Assembly: GCA_023078555.1 (NCBI GenBank)
Contig: CM041197.1
Span: 5,043,810 to 5,107,809 of the forward strand
DNA: 64,000 bases
Origin: Ulva prolifera
Taxonomy: Eukaryota; Chlorophyta; Ulvophyceae; Ulvales; Ulvaceae
Direction: 5' to 3'
In this document: positions 38,025 to 51,200 of the stretch, piece by piece
How positions within the stretch are numbered: position 1 is the stretch's first letter
Layout of the letters: each line of letters opens with the position of its first letter
Notes under the pieces: generated by a model
What the model was told of the DNA's origin: nothing
What the model saw: only the letters and a program-made list of their open reading frames with translations
The model's database searches: none
Translations under genes and position numbers: made by a program

Positions 38025-41000
38025 CCAGCTTCAGGCAGTGCACCCGAGTGTGGAGGGGCCACCGTTTGTCAGTCGCGAACACTCACGAGGACACGGATAC
38101 ATCCGCCCAGTTTGCAGGAACAATGGCCACGGCACTTGGAGCTGCCAACAAATACATGTAGGCGCACCTGCCGTCACACAGAACAAGCTCCTGCTTTCTC
38201 GGCATCATTTGCAAGTACACGCCGCTGCGATTGCACAGCGCCGCACCCAGATGCCTTTGTGATGGCTACGGTGAGTCGAGCTTTTTGCTGATGCTGGCCC
38301 TCAAAATGGGGGGGGGGGGGTGGGGGGGGGGGGGGGGGGGGGGTGGGCGCTTGACCAATGATCGATGCACATGCGCAAAGCGCGAGCGCGATCAGACAGC
38401 CACAGGATGTAACAGAAGTTGCTCGTGGCACGCCGCAGGGGACCTCACGCGCGATTGCTGCTACAACCTCTGTTGCATCTCTGTTGGTGCGGGTCCGAGA
38501 GCCACGCGGGCCACAATGCATTGGCTCCTGCAGCCCAGCTGCTTGCAGCGTGGATCCCCCCACCCCACTGGCGGGGCGCCTCCACACGCGCCTGAACAGG
38601 CCATCATTGGGTTGTTTGCCCGGCGGACCCAATTGCAAGATCTCCTCCTACATCTAGTCCTGGTACATATGTAGTCCTGTTCTTGGTGTCCAGCTGTCAA
38701 TGCTGTGCAGGTTGCCAGTTCTGGTCTGTCAGTCAAGCAGAGCTGTCGGATCAACAATCTGTCACAGGTCGTAATCTTTGGTGATGTTGTGTCATGATAT
38801 GTCGCGTTCTGGGTGTGCTGAAGCGCCCCAGCTGCAGGGCTGGGTGGGTGTACCGGGATGCCTAGCTGAGGCCCCGTGTCATGCGACAGTTGAGTTGCCG
38901 CAATTGCTACTGTCCACAACCTTGTCCACTCTGCAAACTTGGCTGAGCAAAGGCCAAACTTGTCACGAGCCGTTTCGGGCACGTCTCGAACATGCACAAG
39001 GTTGCGTTGCACAATATGTGCATGCCAGGATGAATGCATACCTGACGTGTCCGTCACGGGAAGGTGGCCAGATGCTGCGGGCGCCCTGCTGACCTCGTGC
39101 ATGGCAGTCAGCGAGCTACCTATACTCCTGAGAAAGGAGCTCCTTGCTCAGGGCTGCAGCCCTGAGCACTGCGCACATGTGCGCAGTGCTCACCATCCAT
39201 ACTATACTGCAGCAATATCTGAACTGCACAAAGCGCTGGCGCCTGTCGACCATTTGATCATGATGCGGGGGTGAGTGCGACGCACCAGCTAGCAGAGGTC
39301 TCCGGAGTGAGGCACCTGGTGGAATTGGTCCTAAAAAATGATCGGCCACATGCATGCACACGAGCTAGAGTATTCTTCTGCAACATGCCACAGTGTCGCC
39401 TACGGTGCTACCTGCATCTCCGGCTGTGTTCTTGCTGCACAGAGGCACCTCCATCAGCCTGAGGCCCTGCCTGTCGACAGATCTGAAAGATAGTGTAGGT
39501 TTGGGTGTACAAGTATGCTGTCTACCCCAGACAACATGCCACACATCACATCACTGGTCAGTACATGTCCATGCATGCTGCCCAGTGGGAGTTTCCATAG
39601 CATACCTGTAATGCTGGCCGCATACTCGTTTACAAAAGAGTGAACGGGAGAAAACAAACACTGAAACCGAATCTCATCCGCACCAACATCAACACACACT
39701 TACACACACACGAACACAACAACCGCACTCACAACTCAGTCCGGCAGCATACTTATTATCTAGCAACTCCTCTGGCCACCACCTGATTGTCGCTCTCAGA
39801 GCTGACACCGGACTGCCACCCTGGGGCTGCTGCAGTGCTGATCACATTCTGCAGATGAGCCTGATCTCTAGAACGACAGGGTACAAGCCCAGGTATCCTG
39901 TCGGACGCTGCCGCCCACCACACGCGCGCTGGCAGCAATTGTTAACTACAGCGCGCGAGGGCGTTGAACGTTACAATTGCAAGGACCAAAGTCGGAGAGG
40001 CCAATATACTACGAAGCACCGCCAGGGCAACGCAGAAGCGCCCAAAAGCCACCAATCACAGCGGAAGCTGTGGTCGGGTGTGGTTTCCGAGCACAGCAAC
40101 ATGCATGTTACATATGGCCCGACACCCACGCCAGCTGTGCATCCCGGGCTCTCCCGGGCTCCCAGGGCCACTCACTCACCCATGCATGCGCACACCGGGT
40201 ACCCCTTAAGCTTGACCCCCCACCCCACGCGTGTACACACCCCAATCACGTGCAGCCACGAGCCCACGCACAGAACGACCTCGCCTCCCGCGCGGTGGCT
40301 GCAGCTGGCACCGCCGCCGCCACCGGCCCCATGGCATGATAATTGCAAAAGCTCCAGGAGCCGAGGAGTCTCCCATGCGGGCCCGGGGCTAGCCCCCACA
40401 CCCCCGATTGCCCCGAATCAATTAATTAAGCTTAAGCCCCCTCACTGGGTGGGTGTGTGGCGTTGGCTAGTCTGGGCACATACCTTGCAAGATGCTGGGT
40501 GCAGCGTGTGTGCATGCATGACCATCCACTTCATTCGACGCAAGGACAGAGGCAGCGAGGCAGGCAGGGCCACGAAACCAGCGAGCATCGGAGGAACAAA
40601 ACCACCTGCTCAGCCCACCGCACCACAGCCACAGCCATCCACGGGTGTATGCCCATGCCGCTTGTAGCGCCTACTTTGCGATGTGCAGACATGAGTCTTC
40701 GTCCATGCACATATATACCTCTTCGTCTGTGTAGAATTCTATTAATTAATCAGCAGCGCTAACCATATGCATGCTCACATAGGTGTGGCATCACGTTCTG
40801 GCAAGAGGATCAACCCCCCCACCCCACGGGCATGGAACGAAAGAATGACAGGCGAAACAACGACAGGCGTGCACATCGTTGGCCCATATACACAACTTCG
40901 GAATCTCCCCTGAAGTCTCCGATGTCGATCGCAGGGCACCCCGCCGAACAACTTTAACCCAGGTTGTCCTGTGGCCACAGGGCAGGCCCCGCAGGACCTG

Positions 41001-42833
41001 TAACAGGGCTACCTGCATGCAGGAGGTGGGGGACGGCAAGAGCCGCGCTTGCTCGGAGGGGTCCCGTCTGCAGGCGAAAGGCATGCCCCGGGGCCGCCCA
41101 CTGGCATCACGATCTGGTACAGCTGCAGATCGCCATCTGGCCCGTAAGACGATGGTGTATGACATCATATGCCCTGGCACCAGGAAGCAGCATAGCATTG
41201 AATCACGATGACTCATGTTTGTATAGCCGCATGTGCGCATCTGCATGCATGCAGTCCCAGTGCTGGAGTGCCCCTGCAGTGGCATGAGAGGTCAGCTGCA
41301 TCATGATGGTATGGACTGATTTCCTGACTTGGCGGATGGCGGCCTCAATATGTATTATCCCCGCAAGAATTTGGAAAAATCAACCGATTCGCTGCAGTTT
41401 GTGGGAAATGGCCGGGCTGGCTGCAGCAGTCGGTTGGCAAGTCACCTGCTCTCTGGAGAGGTAATTGTAATCATCTCTCTAGAGAGGGAGATGCGATACA
41501 TGTGCAGATTGCATTTTGCCAGGCCAGGCTGTGGCAAGGCCTGTCTCTGCTTCACGAACGAAACTCTACTTCAGTATCTTGCAGTGGTAGAGCATATGAC
41601 ACTAAATGCATCCATGCTGTCAGTGAGCACTCGCCATTGCCATCGCATATGGCTGTCCTCACGCATGCGTCCACCCGCCGCCGGCCCCCATCCAACAACA
41701 TGCAAGAAACGGGCTGTCTGACAGTCTGGCGCGTTCGGCTGTGAACCGCAGCAGTCTGCGCCCGACAGGTAGTGCCAGTCTGCGCACCGCGGCTGGCATG
41801 CATGTGCATGGGGCACTTCCAGGACGCTCCAGTGTGCTCTGTAGCCACCTAAACATAGGATATCGATCGATCGAAGCGCTGTGCTTGTACAAAACGTTCG
41901 CCCAGCTCCACGTCAGTCCATGTTGATTGCAGTACCGCAGCTCCGCACACGTTTAAGCGTGAGGCCACCTGGGTAGCAGCTTTCCTCCCGCGGATCTCCT
42001 AGATCAAGGCAAGAGCATGCGAACTTCCGACTGGTCGCGGGCAAGACTGCAGCGCCGCTGCCCAGCCGGAGATCAGACAACTTCACTTCCGTGATTGATG
42101 TCCGCAGATGTGGAGACAGTGCATTGGCCTACAGGTTGAGGAGCATGTACAGGCTGTGTGTTGCGAGGCAGGTCCTAAGGCGGAAGCCGGATACAAGAGC
42201 ACCCGATCTCATCGCGCATGCGCGCTGACATTTATGTTCAAGACGAGATCCCTTAAAAAAAAATCTCCGCACAACCACTTTTGCTATATTCTTACGACGA
42301 TGCATGATGCTGTCCATGATTCGATGCTTGGTGGGGTATTTCGTCTGCGGAGCCCAGTGCTTGCTACGGGGTGCCTTGCGTGGCTGTGTGCATGCCGCGA
42401 CATGTCACGGAGCCCGCTTTTCGCGTCATCGTCACGTGTAGCCACTGCAGCAGCGTTGCGCCCTACCGCGGAAGAGCGCGGAGGGACATACGTCATCTCC
42501 TGCGTGAACGCTGACGTGGAGCGTGGATATCAAAATCTTTTGGAGAGCATGGATTTGACGGCGATGTCGTTGTGTGTCCTCCTAAGGGCCCCTGCATCTC
42601 TGCGATCGATAGGCCATAAATTCCAGTGCGCTCGATTGAAAACCAAAAGAAGCAACATTCGAGAATTTTGGCCTTGGACTGACCGGCATCGACATCGCAG
42701 CCGAGCAGTTGACTGTAGCTTGATTCCGGCACTGCAACTAGATCGTACTCTTCAGAAGAGGCAGGCGCCCGCGCAACGGTGAGAGGAGCTGGGGAGTATA
42801 ATTCGGATTTGATTTGATAGAAAACATCGAAAA
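38025..42833. other. Gene-poor interval with G-tract and clustered palindromes
   Basis: A G-tract (about 36 bases, broken by two T) lies at about 38308-38343. Palindromes of 12, 22 and 30 bp sit side by side at 39134-39192. The ORF at 39855-40667 is open but shows no motif. The last 40 bases before the ammonium transporter ATG include gtataatt (about 42796), a possible TATA-like element. Confidence 0.4.
39134..39192. repeat. Three abutting palindromes (12, 22 and 30 bp)
   Basis: aaggagctcctt (39134-39145), gctcagggctgcagccctga plus gc (39146-39167), and a 30-bp palindrome centred on acatgt (39163-39192, arm tgagcactgcgcaca) follow one another, the last two overlapping by five bases. Confidence 0.9.
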
Positions 42834-44552
42834 ATGGCGGATGCAGTAGAGTTTGGGGCCCCGGTGGTTGTGGACATCGACACTTTCTTCATCCTCATCT
42901 CAGGATTCCTGGTACTCGACCCATCGCAACTCTCCTGCTTGGCCATGATCAAGATGCTGCAATTCACGGCTGTATCATGTCCGGCGCCATGAGGCGTGCC
43001 TGCATGGTCCGCGGATTCTGCGTTCGTTCCGGATCATGACGGCTCAGCTGCAACGCCTGCTAAGCCTCCGCAACGCCTGCCCGCCCGCACCAACCGCACT
43101 GTAACCGCCATTATATACGTCAAATATCTTCTTATTTCTTATGTGCTGCTCTGTCGGTGCGGCGCGTGAGCTCGGGGGTGTTTCCGGGCTTTCTGGTGGC
43201 GCTGTATGGTTGCTTTTTCTTTGCCAAGACCGCGCGCGCCATGCATTGCCTTCGCCGCACGCACTCCGTCCTTTGCTCTTGATTTTTGTTTACGGTAGAG
43301 CTTGACAAGCGTGCGTTCGTGCAGGTGTTCTTCATGCACTGCGGCTTCTGCATGGTGCGGCCCTGACTTCCGACACCGGCCCTGCTCGACCTCTTATCGA
43401 TATCGCCGCGTTGCCTTTTTCACGGCATGCCCCACTCCGGCGCCGCGCTCGAATCGTGACATATATCTGCTGCTCGTCGAGATAGATCGTCATCCTGTCT
43501 TCGATGTGCGTACATTCGGTTCGTGCGTTGCAGCTAGCTTTGCTTCCGTGACAGCATGTAGCACAGCCATGGCGCACCCTGGGCACACCTTCTAGAGAAC
43601 AGCTGTTGAGAAAGAGGCCGTTGGCAGTGCATGCCCACGATAGATTAGCCCGGCACCGAAGGACGGCAATTCAGCACCGCAGATCACACCTACACATGGA
43701 TGGAAAGGATCCTCGAGGCGGCGGCAGGCGGCAGTGCATGAACACTTGTGCAGGATGGCCCTGGCTGCTGTGCCCCACCAAAGGCTTCTGCATGCCAGCC
43801 TGCAGCTGGCTCTGACTCGTCCTGTTTGTGCCACAGCTGTCACAACACATCTACGGACGTGCATACATATCTACATGGACGCATTCATCTGCCACTTCAA
43901 TGCATGGTACATCCGCATCGTCCCGATCATTTTCAGGTGCTCCAATTGCTCTGCATTGCTGAAAGAACAAATGCACACCATTGTATCATGTACTCTGGCC
44001 TGAGTTCATGACAATCGGACAGTTGTCACAACGATTCCTCCCAATTGCATTGACCAATGCATGCAGTTGTAAGCCATCGGCAGTCATTCAACTTGAGCAC
44101 ACAGAACAGGACGGGGGCGCACATACACACGCTCCCACAGATAAATCTGCCCAGCCTCAAATTCCGGATCCCGCGGAAATGGGGATCCCCACTCCGGCAA
44201 GACATGGGCCTCATGCCCTGCATCCGGAGTCCCAGTGCGGTTTGTTTACCTCTGTCCATGCGTGATGCGTGATGCCGACGCGCTGCTATATGAGTGACCA
44301 CAGCGGTCATCTTCACAGACCTAGTTCCAGGAGAGGCACGACACTTGCGTACGATCGTCTGAGGGGGGATTCCAGGTGGTTTACCCCTTTGGCATGTCCA
44401 TCCAGATTTACTGTACAATGACAATGTTCCCGCGGCCGATCTCCACACACCGCCTCCGCCGCCCAAATGCACACGAGTGCAGCTGCGTGGCTCCATAAAA
44501 ACTTTTTGTTGGTTTCTTCGTGTGGTGCGCTGTAGACCGACTGAGATATCTT

Positions 44553-44584
<32 letters not shown>

Positions 44585-47500
44585 CGTAACTCTTTCTCTA
44601 TTTCTTTGCCCGGCGTACGCGGCGTACATCTGAGCCGCCTCCCCGGTGCGCCTGCAGCTTTCAGTCGGCGCGGTGCGGTCGAAGAACGCGAAGAACATCA
44701 TCCTCAAGATCCTGCTCGATGCCTGCTTCGGCGCCCTCGCCTTCTACCTCACTGGCTTTGCCTTTGCGTACGGCGGCACGCACGGCGACGCCGGCGGCAG
44801 CAACGCCTTCCTCGGCTGGGGCGGCTTCGCCCTCAATGGCCTCGCCAAGGCCGACTGGTACATGTGGTTCTTCCAGTTTGCGGTGCCCCCCCCCCCCCTC
44901 CCCGCCGTGTGCTCCGGCGCCAGCTGCCCTCCGACATAGCTTGAATCGCATGCATGCACAACACATGATGCAGGTGGTATCTGTGTCAGTAGAGAACATG
45001 TATTGCTTTTGTTGTCAGGCGGGATGTTGTCTGGTTGATCTGCTAGGTTCTTGCAAGAGATGACTCCTGCTCCGGTCTGGTCACATCCCATGCACGTGAA
45101 CACTTGTCACCTGGACAGGGCTTGCCCCACCACATGCCCGCGGCGACATGAATCTGTCTCCATTGCACATTCATCATGCAGCATGCTTTACTGTGCCGCT
45201 GTCGGCAGCTGGACCGTCACCTAGCACAGCGCTGCCCTATACACTAATTGCCGAGACAGTACCTGCCTGTGGCTGCATGTGAGCCACATGTGATGCAATC
45301 GGTGGTGCCAATGGTGGTCTCGACAAGGAGGTGGTGTGCAGTTTGCGGCGACTGCGGCGACGATTGTGAGTGGGGCAGTCGCGGAGCGCACGCGCTTCGA
45401 GGCCTACATCCTTTACGCCTGCCTCCTGACTGCCTGGGTCTACCCTGTTGTTGTGCACTGTGCGCAACCCCCCCCCCCCCCCATCCAACTCTTGCGCACT
45501 GACTTTCTGTCTGTATGCATTACAGAACACTGAACGAGTCAATATAAGTATAGCACCAGATTAATTTTTTGCATATGATACTTCTTTGTCTTGCCCCAGC
45601 TGATGCAGAAGATTGGGTCGATCGGCTGCCGGCCAAACAGAACATCTGCTTGAGCACCCCTGAGGCATGCATTGTAGCATTGTGCGATTGCACGGGGGCT
45701 GTGTGACAGTGGTGCGATGTGGCTGCAGGGGTGTGGAGCGATGACGGCTGGGCGTCGCCGGCGCGCGCCACGGACCGCCTGTTTGATACCGGCGTGATTG
45801 ACTTTGCGGGCTGTGCGGCCGTCCACATGATTGGAGGCCTCTCCGGCCTCGCCGGCGCCTACATCGTCGGCCCCCGCATCGGCCGCTTTGGCGCCGATGG
45901 CACGGTAACCTTACCCCCCCCCCCCCCCCCTCCCGGACTGTGGGACGTCCCACTTGTGCATGCAGCTGTGAATCCACATAGCATGGGCCACGCAGCGCTG
46001 TTGATTGTGCACAAGCAGCTGTCCAAACATCTTCAAGCAGCGGGAAGTCCCCACGTGCATGAGATCCCCGATACAGACAGCCGCAGGGGATCAGCCTGAG
46101 AACTACTTGACTGGCGACCCACAGCTAGTCGTTTACTGATGGCATGTGCATGAGGCTGCTCTGTATGACCGGCCCGTTGCGATCACATTTCCCTGGGCGC
46201 CGCCGGGGTGCCTGAGTTCAGCCCATTCCGTGCTGCGTGCAGCCGATCGACATGCCCGGCCACAACGCCTCCCTCGCAATCCTAGGCGTCTTCATCCTCT
46301 GGTTCGGCTGGTACGGCTTCAACCCCGGCTCGGCGCTCGCGATCGTCGGCAGCTCGACCGTCGCCGCCGTCGCCGCCGTCAACACGACGCTCTCCGCCGC
46401 CGCCGGCACGCTGTCCACGCTCTTCGCGCTCATGGCCGTCAACTGGATGTCGACCGGCGAGGTCATCTGGGACCTCATCGGGACGTCGAACGGAACCCTG
46501 GCCGGGCTGGTCGGCATCACCGCCGCGTGCGCAGTCGTCGAGGTGCGGTCCCGATGACTGCACGCGACCCCTGGCTCTGAGCGCCCGGTGGCTGCTCATG
46601 TCTCTGCCCATCTGACAGCAGCGCTCGCCCGGGCTGCGTGACAGTGGCTACTATGTGCTTGCTTGCTGCATGTGCGCACGTAGCGAGGCCACCAATGGCA
46701 AGCGTTCAGTAAAGTAAATGTGAATCTTCTGAGCCGTATCCTACTGGACATTGACAACTCCGAGTCAACGGGACCACATATGCTGAACACAGTCGCCAGT
46801 CAACACGTGTGTTTGTGTGTTTGCAGCCGTGGGCGGCGATCATAATCGGCTGCACTGCGGGCCTCGTGTACGTCTTTGCGGCGTGGCTCATCCCGAACGT
46901 GCTGAAGATCGACGACCCCCTGGAGGCGGGCGCCGTGCACGCCTTCACTGGCGCGTGGGGCCTCCTCATGGCCGCCGCCTTTGCCCACAAGCCCAACGTC
47001 GCGGCTGCCTACTCCGACGAGGTCGCCGAGGCCGGCCACGGTGAGCGCCTGGCAGTACTCATCTTCGACTTGTGTGCCATGGCATCGTTATTGTATCCAC
47101 ATACTTGCCTCTGTCGAGCATATCTGCTCTGAGGGTCGTGGCAGAGATCCTTGAACAAGAATGAGCTTTCTTGTTCATGCCGCATGTCTAAGATGTGCCC
47201 CGTGCGCCTCAGGCTCCCGACCGGATCGTTCAAGTCCGCCCAGAACCTATCGGCTTTTGGGATCTTTACACAGCATTCAAGACACAATTCCTGTTTGCAT
47301 CCCTCTTCCATGCTTTGACCTCTTCAGAAGCACCGCATGACATCCACACTCCGCGTTCTTGTCACCGCACGGAGGGTTCTAATATGTGCAAGTAAATCAT
47401 CGTACTCTGGCATGAGGTGCCCCATGCTCGCAGGCTTCCTGATGTCCGGAGGCAACGGCAAGATGCTCGGCGCTGCGGTCGTCGTCATCCTCGCCACCCT

Positions 47501-48276
47501 CGGCTGGACGCTCGCGCACATGCTGCCCTTCTTCTACGTCATGCGCGCGCTGGGCCTGCTGCGCGTCGCGGAAGCCGAGGAGCTGATGGGCCTCGACAAG
47601 AGCCACCACGGCGGCAGCGCGTACGACACGGACGTGGGCAAGATCGCGGCAAACTACGGCGGTGATGGCGGCGTCGAGGGCAGCCGCCACAACAACATCG
47701 TCCAGCGGTGTGCCCTCTGTGCATCTGTATACCTGCTGTCACATTGTGATGGGAGCTTCACTTCACTTTGCTGGGGATCGCACACTTGGCAAGCCTGCTG
47801 AAGGACACATTGCATCGTCACGCATGGGCCAGTGCTAGCCGGTTGGGACACATTGCATCGTCACGCATGAAGGACACATTGCATCGTCACGCATGAAGGA
47901 CACATTGCATCGTCACGCATGGGCCAGTGCTGGCGGCTGCGTGTGCAGCTGAGCTCAGCCAGCAGAACGAAATGAATGCATATGTAGCAACTGCCTCCTT
48001 CTGCGCAGCATCACGTACATGCGTGTGTCCTTGTCTCAATCGCTGAGCCGTCAGGTAGAGGTGCCCCCCCTCTGTCTCTGGTGTGCCATCTCTGATGGGC
48101 TGATGCAGAGGTGATCACTTTTGACTCCAGAAGGTAGTGGAGGACCCGACTGTGCTGATGTCGGGAGGGAGGATGTGTGCAGGCTGAACAACCTGGAGTC
48201 CCGCAACACGGACCTCGAGCGCCAGGTCACCGCCCTCCGCGGCAGCGTCGCCGTCCCACCGAATTACATGCCGTAG
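42834..48276 (+). CDS. Ammonium transporter of the AMT/Mep/Rh family, 9 exons, 502 aa
   Basis: Exons: 42834-42911, 43325-43354, 44658-44882, 45342-45459, 45729-45904, 46243-46542, 46827-47040, 47434-47707, 48183-48276; frame is kept across all eight junctions. The product should move ammonium across the plasma membrane through an 11-helix pore. Family marks in order: [13 protein letters not shown]; the 30-nt exon [43 protein letters not shown] (gate Phe); [23 protein letters not shown] (pore His183); [22 protein letters not shown] (pore His347); [20 protein letters not shown] (C-terminal trans-activation segment). Length is usual for plant-type AMTs. The final exon adds a short coiled-coil-like end ([20 protein letters not shown]). 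Introns 3, 4 and 5 each have a poly-C run just after the donor. Host-like splice sites (TGCAG at seven of eight acceptors) support the model. Confidence 0.95.
47800..47931. repeat. Minisatellite of about 26 bp, four units
   Basis: The unit gacacattgcatcgtcacgc plus atgaag repeats four times with a gggccagtgct spacer after the first and last, within intron 8 of the ammonium transporter gene. Confidence 0.85.
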
Positions 48277-51200
48277 GCGTATACGTAGGTGCTGCTGCAT
48301 GCATGTGACGCATATGCGTACTACTGGGGTCATGCACCTGGCGGGCACCGACCTTCATCGAGTCAGAAGGCGGCTGGCTCAGAGTCGGTGCAAGTGTTAT
48401 GACGCACGATCAGGATCTAGGACAGGTCCAGGGGTGTGGGTGGGAAGCGAGTGCCGGATTTCGAGATCCAAGCGGGCTGTGTTTACGATACTGAAGCAAG
48501 AGCATGCGTAGTGTGTGGTCACACAGACGCCACACGTGTACGTCGGTCACGTGCACCAAGCCGGAATTGGTGGCAGAAGGGTTGCAATTTACAATTTTGA
48601 TGAAGGAGCGGCTGGCGGGTGTGCTGCTCCATTCACGACGGGGGGGCGGTGCAGCAGGGCGGGGAACATGCATGTATGGCATGTACGCTCGTGTGGAGGC
48701 TGCAGTCAGGAGAGGTCATGTACATTGGTAAGAAATGATGAACTGTTTCCAGAGTAATTGAGTCATGGCGCAGTCCAAATTTCTCATCAAGGGGACGTTT
48801 TGGAATGTGTGCATCCTGATGCATTTGCTGCATGTGCTGAGCTGCCACGCTGATGAAAGGACACAGGGGCGTCGACCTGGCTGCTGCGCCGGGGCGGGGT
48901 CCCGACGGGCTTGCACAGAAGCACTACTGCCTGGTCAAGGCGGAAAAGTCAGATTTCGTGGAAAGCGCTCTGCGGGCCCAGGTGGCCACGTGCTCATGGC
49001 TGCCTGTGCGCGAATCCTGCTACGAAAGCGACTGAAGAAGCTTGTTGTGTTGGATGTGCCTGCTTGGGTGCTGAATGGTCGTGGACATGACTGGGCGCAG
49101 TGACCGCCAGTTCTGGTCACCCATCGCTTGACATGCATGCGTAGTCTCGGGCAGTCATGCGGCACTGGTGACAGGGGGCACCCGCGCCTCTTCAATGCAT
49201 GTGATGCAGATGTGGCCATTTGTACAGCTGATCGTGAGAAGCAAACAGTGTCCCAGTATATCGGTGTGAGCGCAGCCTAGCCGCCCGGCCGCCATCCATT
49301 GTCTGTGCCTCCTGCATATTGAGCAGCATCACCATGGGTCAGGAGCATGACAGTCACAGTTGGTGGCGCCCCGGTTTGTGCCCACAATGCACGTGCCGAT
49401 TGACAAAGACAGTCGTGCGCAGCAGCAGGAGGCCTGGCTGCAGCAGCCCAAGGTCCGCCGTACGAAGATTCGTACGGCATTAATGCGTGAAGGCAACACG
49501 ATATATATCACCTCCGGAGGGGGGCTTCAAGTGTGATCGTGGGGCTCCGAGACAACCTCAGCGATCAGCATTCAGGCACGAACATGTGCCTTCAGTAAAC
49601 GCAAGTAGAGTAGACCTGGATGCGCTTGGCTGTCGCTTCGGGCTTAAGAGGACATGTGCACCCACACCTCCGAATGGACACGGCCGCATGCAGGAGATGT
49701 GGACCGCCTGGGAACCCGCCTCAGACTCTCGTACGTAACTCACAGGGCCTCCTCCCGCGAGGTGGTCTCGCACACCTGCATGTTTTGAACCCCTGAAGCG
49801 CAAGCAGAATCAAACCCTCGGCCTGCCGCAGGAGACGGTATACCGCCTATAGCTTATTCACCGTCATCAGCCCTGAAGCAGTGCCTGCTCAATGCAGCAT
49901 ACGGTGGGGAACACATCCTGGCTGCAGGAGATCATGGTGCTGGTGTACATGCGGGTGCATGCGTGCCTAGGCATGCGGGATGCGCCCGTCCGGGTGCATG
50001 CGGGCATGGATGTGGAGTTCGGCCTGGCAGTTTTGTTTTATAAGGACAACGGCGGTAAGGCAGGCAGCACCGCGAAACCGGCAAGCACCGCAAGAGCACG
50101 AACACCAACGTTGTGTTAACACACGACCACCGACCCGGCCCAACGCACCCACAGCCACAGCCGCAATCAGCGCACGAAAACCCACAGTGTCCCCAGCAAT
50201 TGACACCAACATCCAGACCGCCACAGACACACCGCCACATAAGCACACCCGCACCGCACCCCACACCCCAGCTCCCGACCCCCACACGCACCCCCGGGCC
50301 CGCCCACAACACAAACCCCTGCCCCAGCGCACCCGTGTGGGTCCATCGATGGGCTGCTGGCGGTGCTGCCCGACCGACGCCCAGCGGCCAATCCTCGTGG
50401 CGGTGATGCCGGGGACGACCGTCTGCCGCGTCATCCGGCCGCGTGACCTCCTGCACGCCCTCCGCGGCGTCGCCTCGCTGCTGCCGCTGCTACTGCTGCT
50501 GACGGTGCCGCTGACTCAGTCGGACGGCGGAGGGCTCCCGTGCGGCCGAGCCGCCGCTGGCCGCCGCGGACGAGGCGCTGCTGATGGAGTCGTCGGAGCT
50601 GCACTGCGGGGACACGGCGGACCGGCAGGGCCCAAGCAGTCCCCGCGCCTCGACGGCCGTGCTGCAGGGTTGGCTGCAGGGTCCACGACGCAGCTGCGCG
50701 CTGGACGGCACCTCCCGAGGCAGCGCGGCGGCGCCTCCCGACCCGGCTGTTTTGTTTGCCTCTGTTGCACAGTGCTGTACCTTGGAGACAAGTGCCATCT
50801 CCAATTCGATGCCATTGCCGATTCGATGCCATCTCCAAGAAGGTCGCCTGAATGGACTGAGTTCTCAGATGCAGTTTCTATCAGATGAGTGCACCATAGT
50901 GCATGCAGCAGCGACTTGGTCTTGCCTAGTCCAGGCAATCCACAGCATCAGAAGATATCACCAGGTTATCGAGGTGCTCAGGGAACGCAGCGGGTGAGCT
51001 AGCGGGTGCATGAGCAAAGACTCACACAGTGCCCGAGGTGGCAATGATCATCATGATGCAGCTTCAGCCACTGCGGGCTGATGTGCTCCTCCCATCCCCA
51101 CTTCAGCTGTGTGAGACAGACAAGACAGCTGTGTGGCGACACAGACAGCTGTGTGGCGTCTGCGGGAGGCTGACACTGTCAGCACAGCTCTAGAGTGCAG

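Noticed and set aside
39855-40667. 270-aa plus-strand ORF
   Set aside because: Composition follows local repeats and His/Pro/Thr-rich noncoding DNA; no motif and no splice support.
49980-50888. 302-aa plus ORF and overlapping minus ORFs in a GC-rich island
   Set aside because: Frames are open on both strands, which is expected of GC-rich DNA; no motif. Kept only as a possible unassigned coding island.
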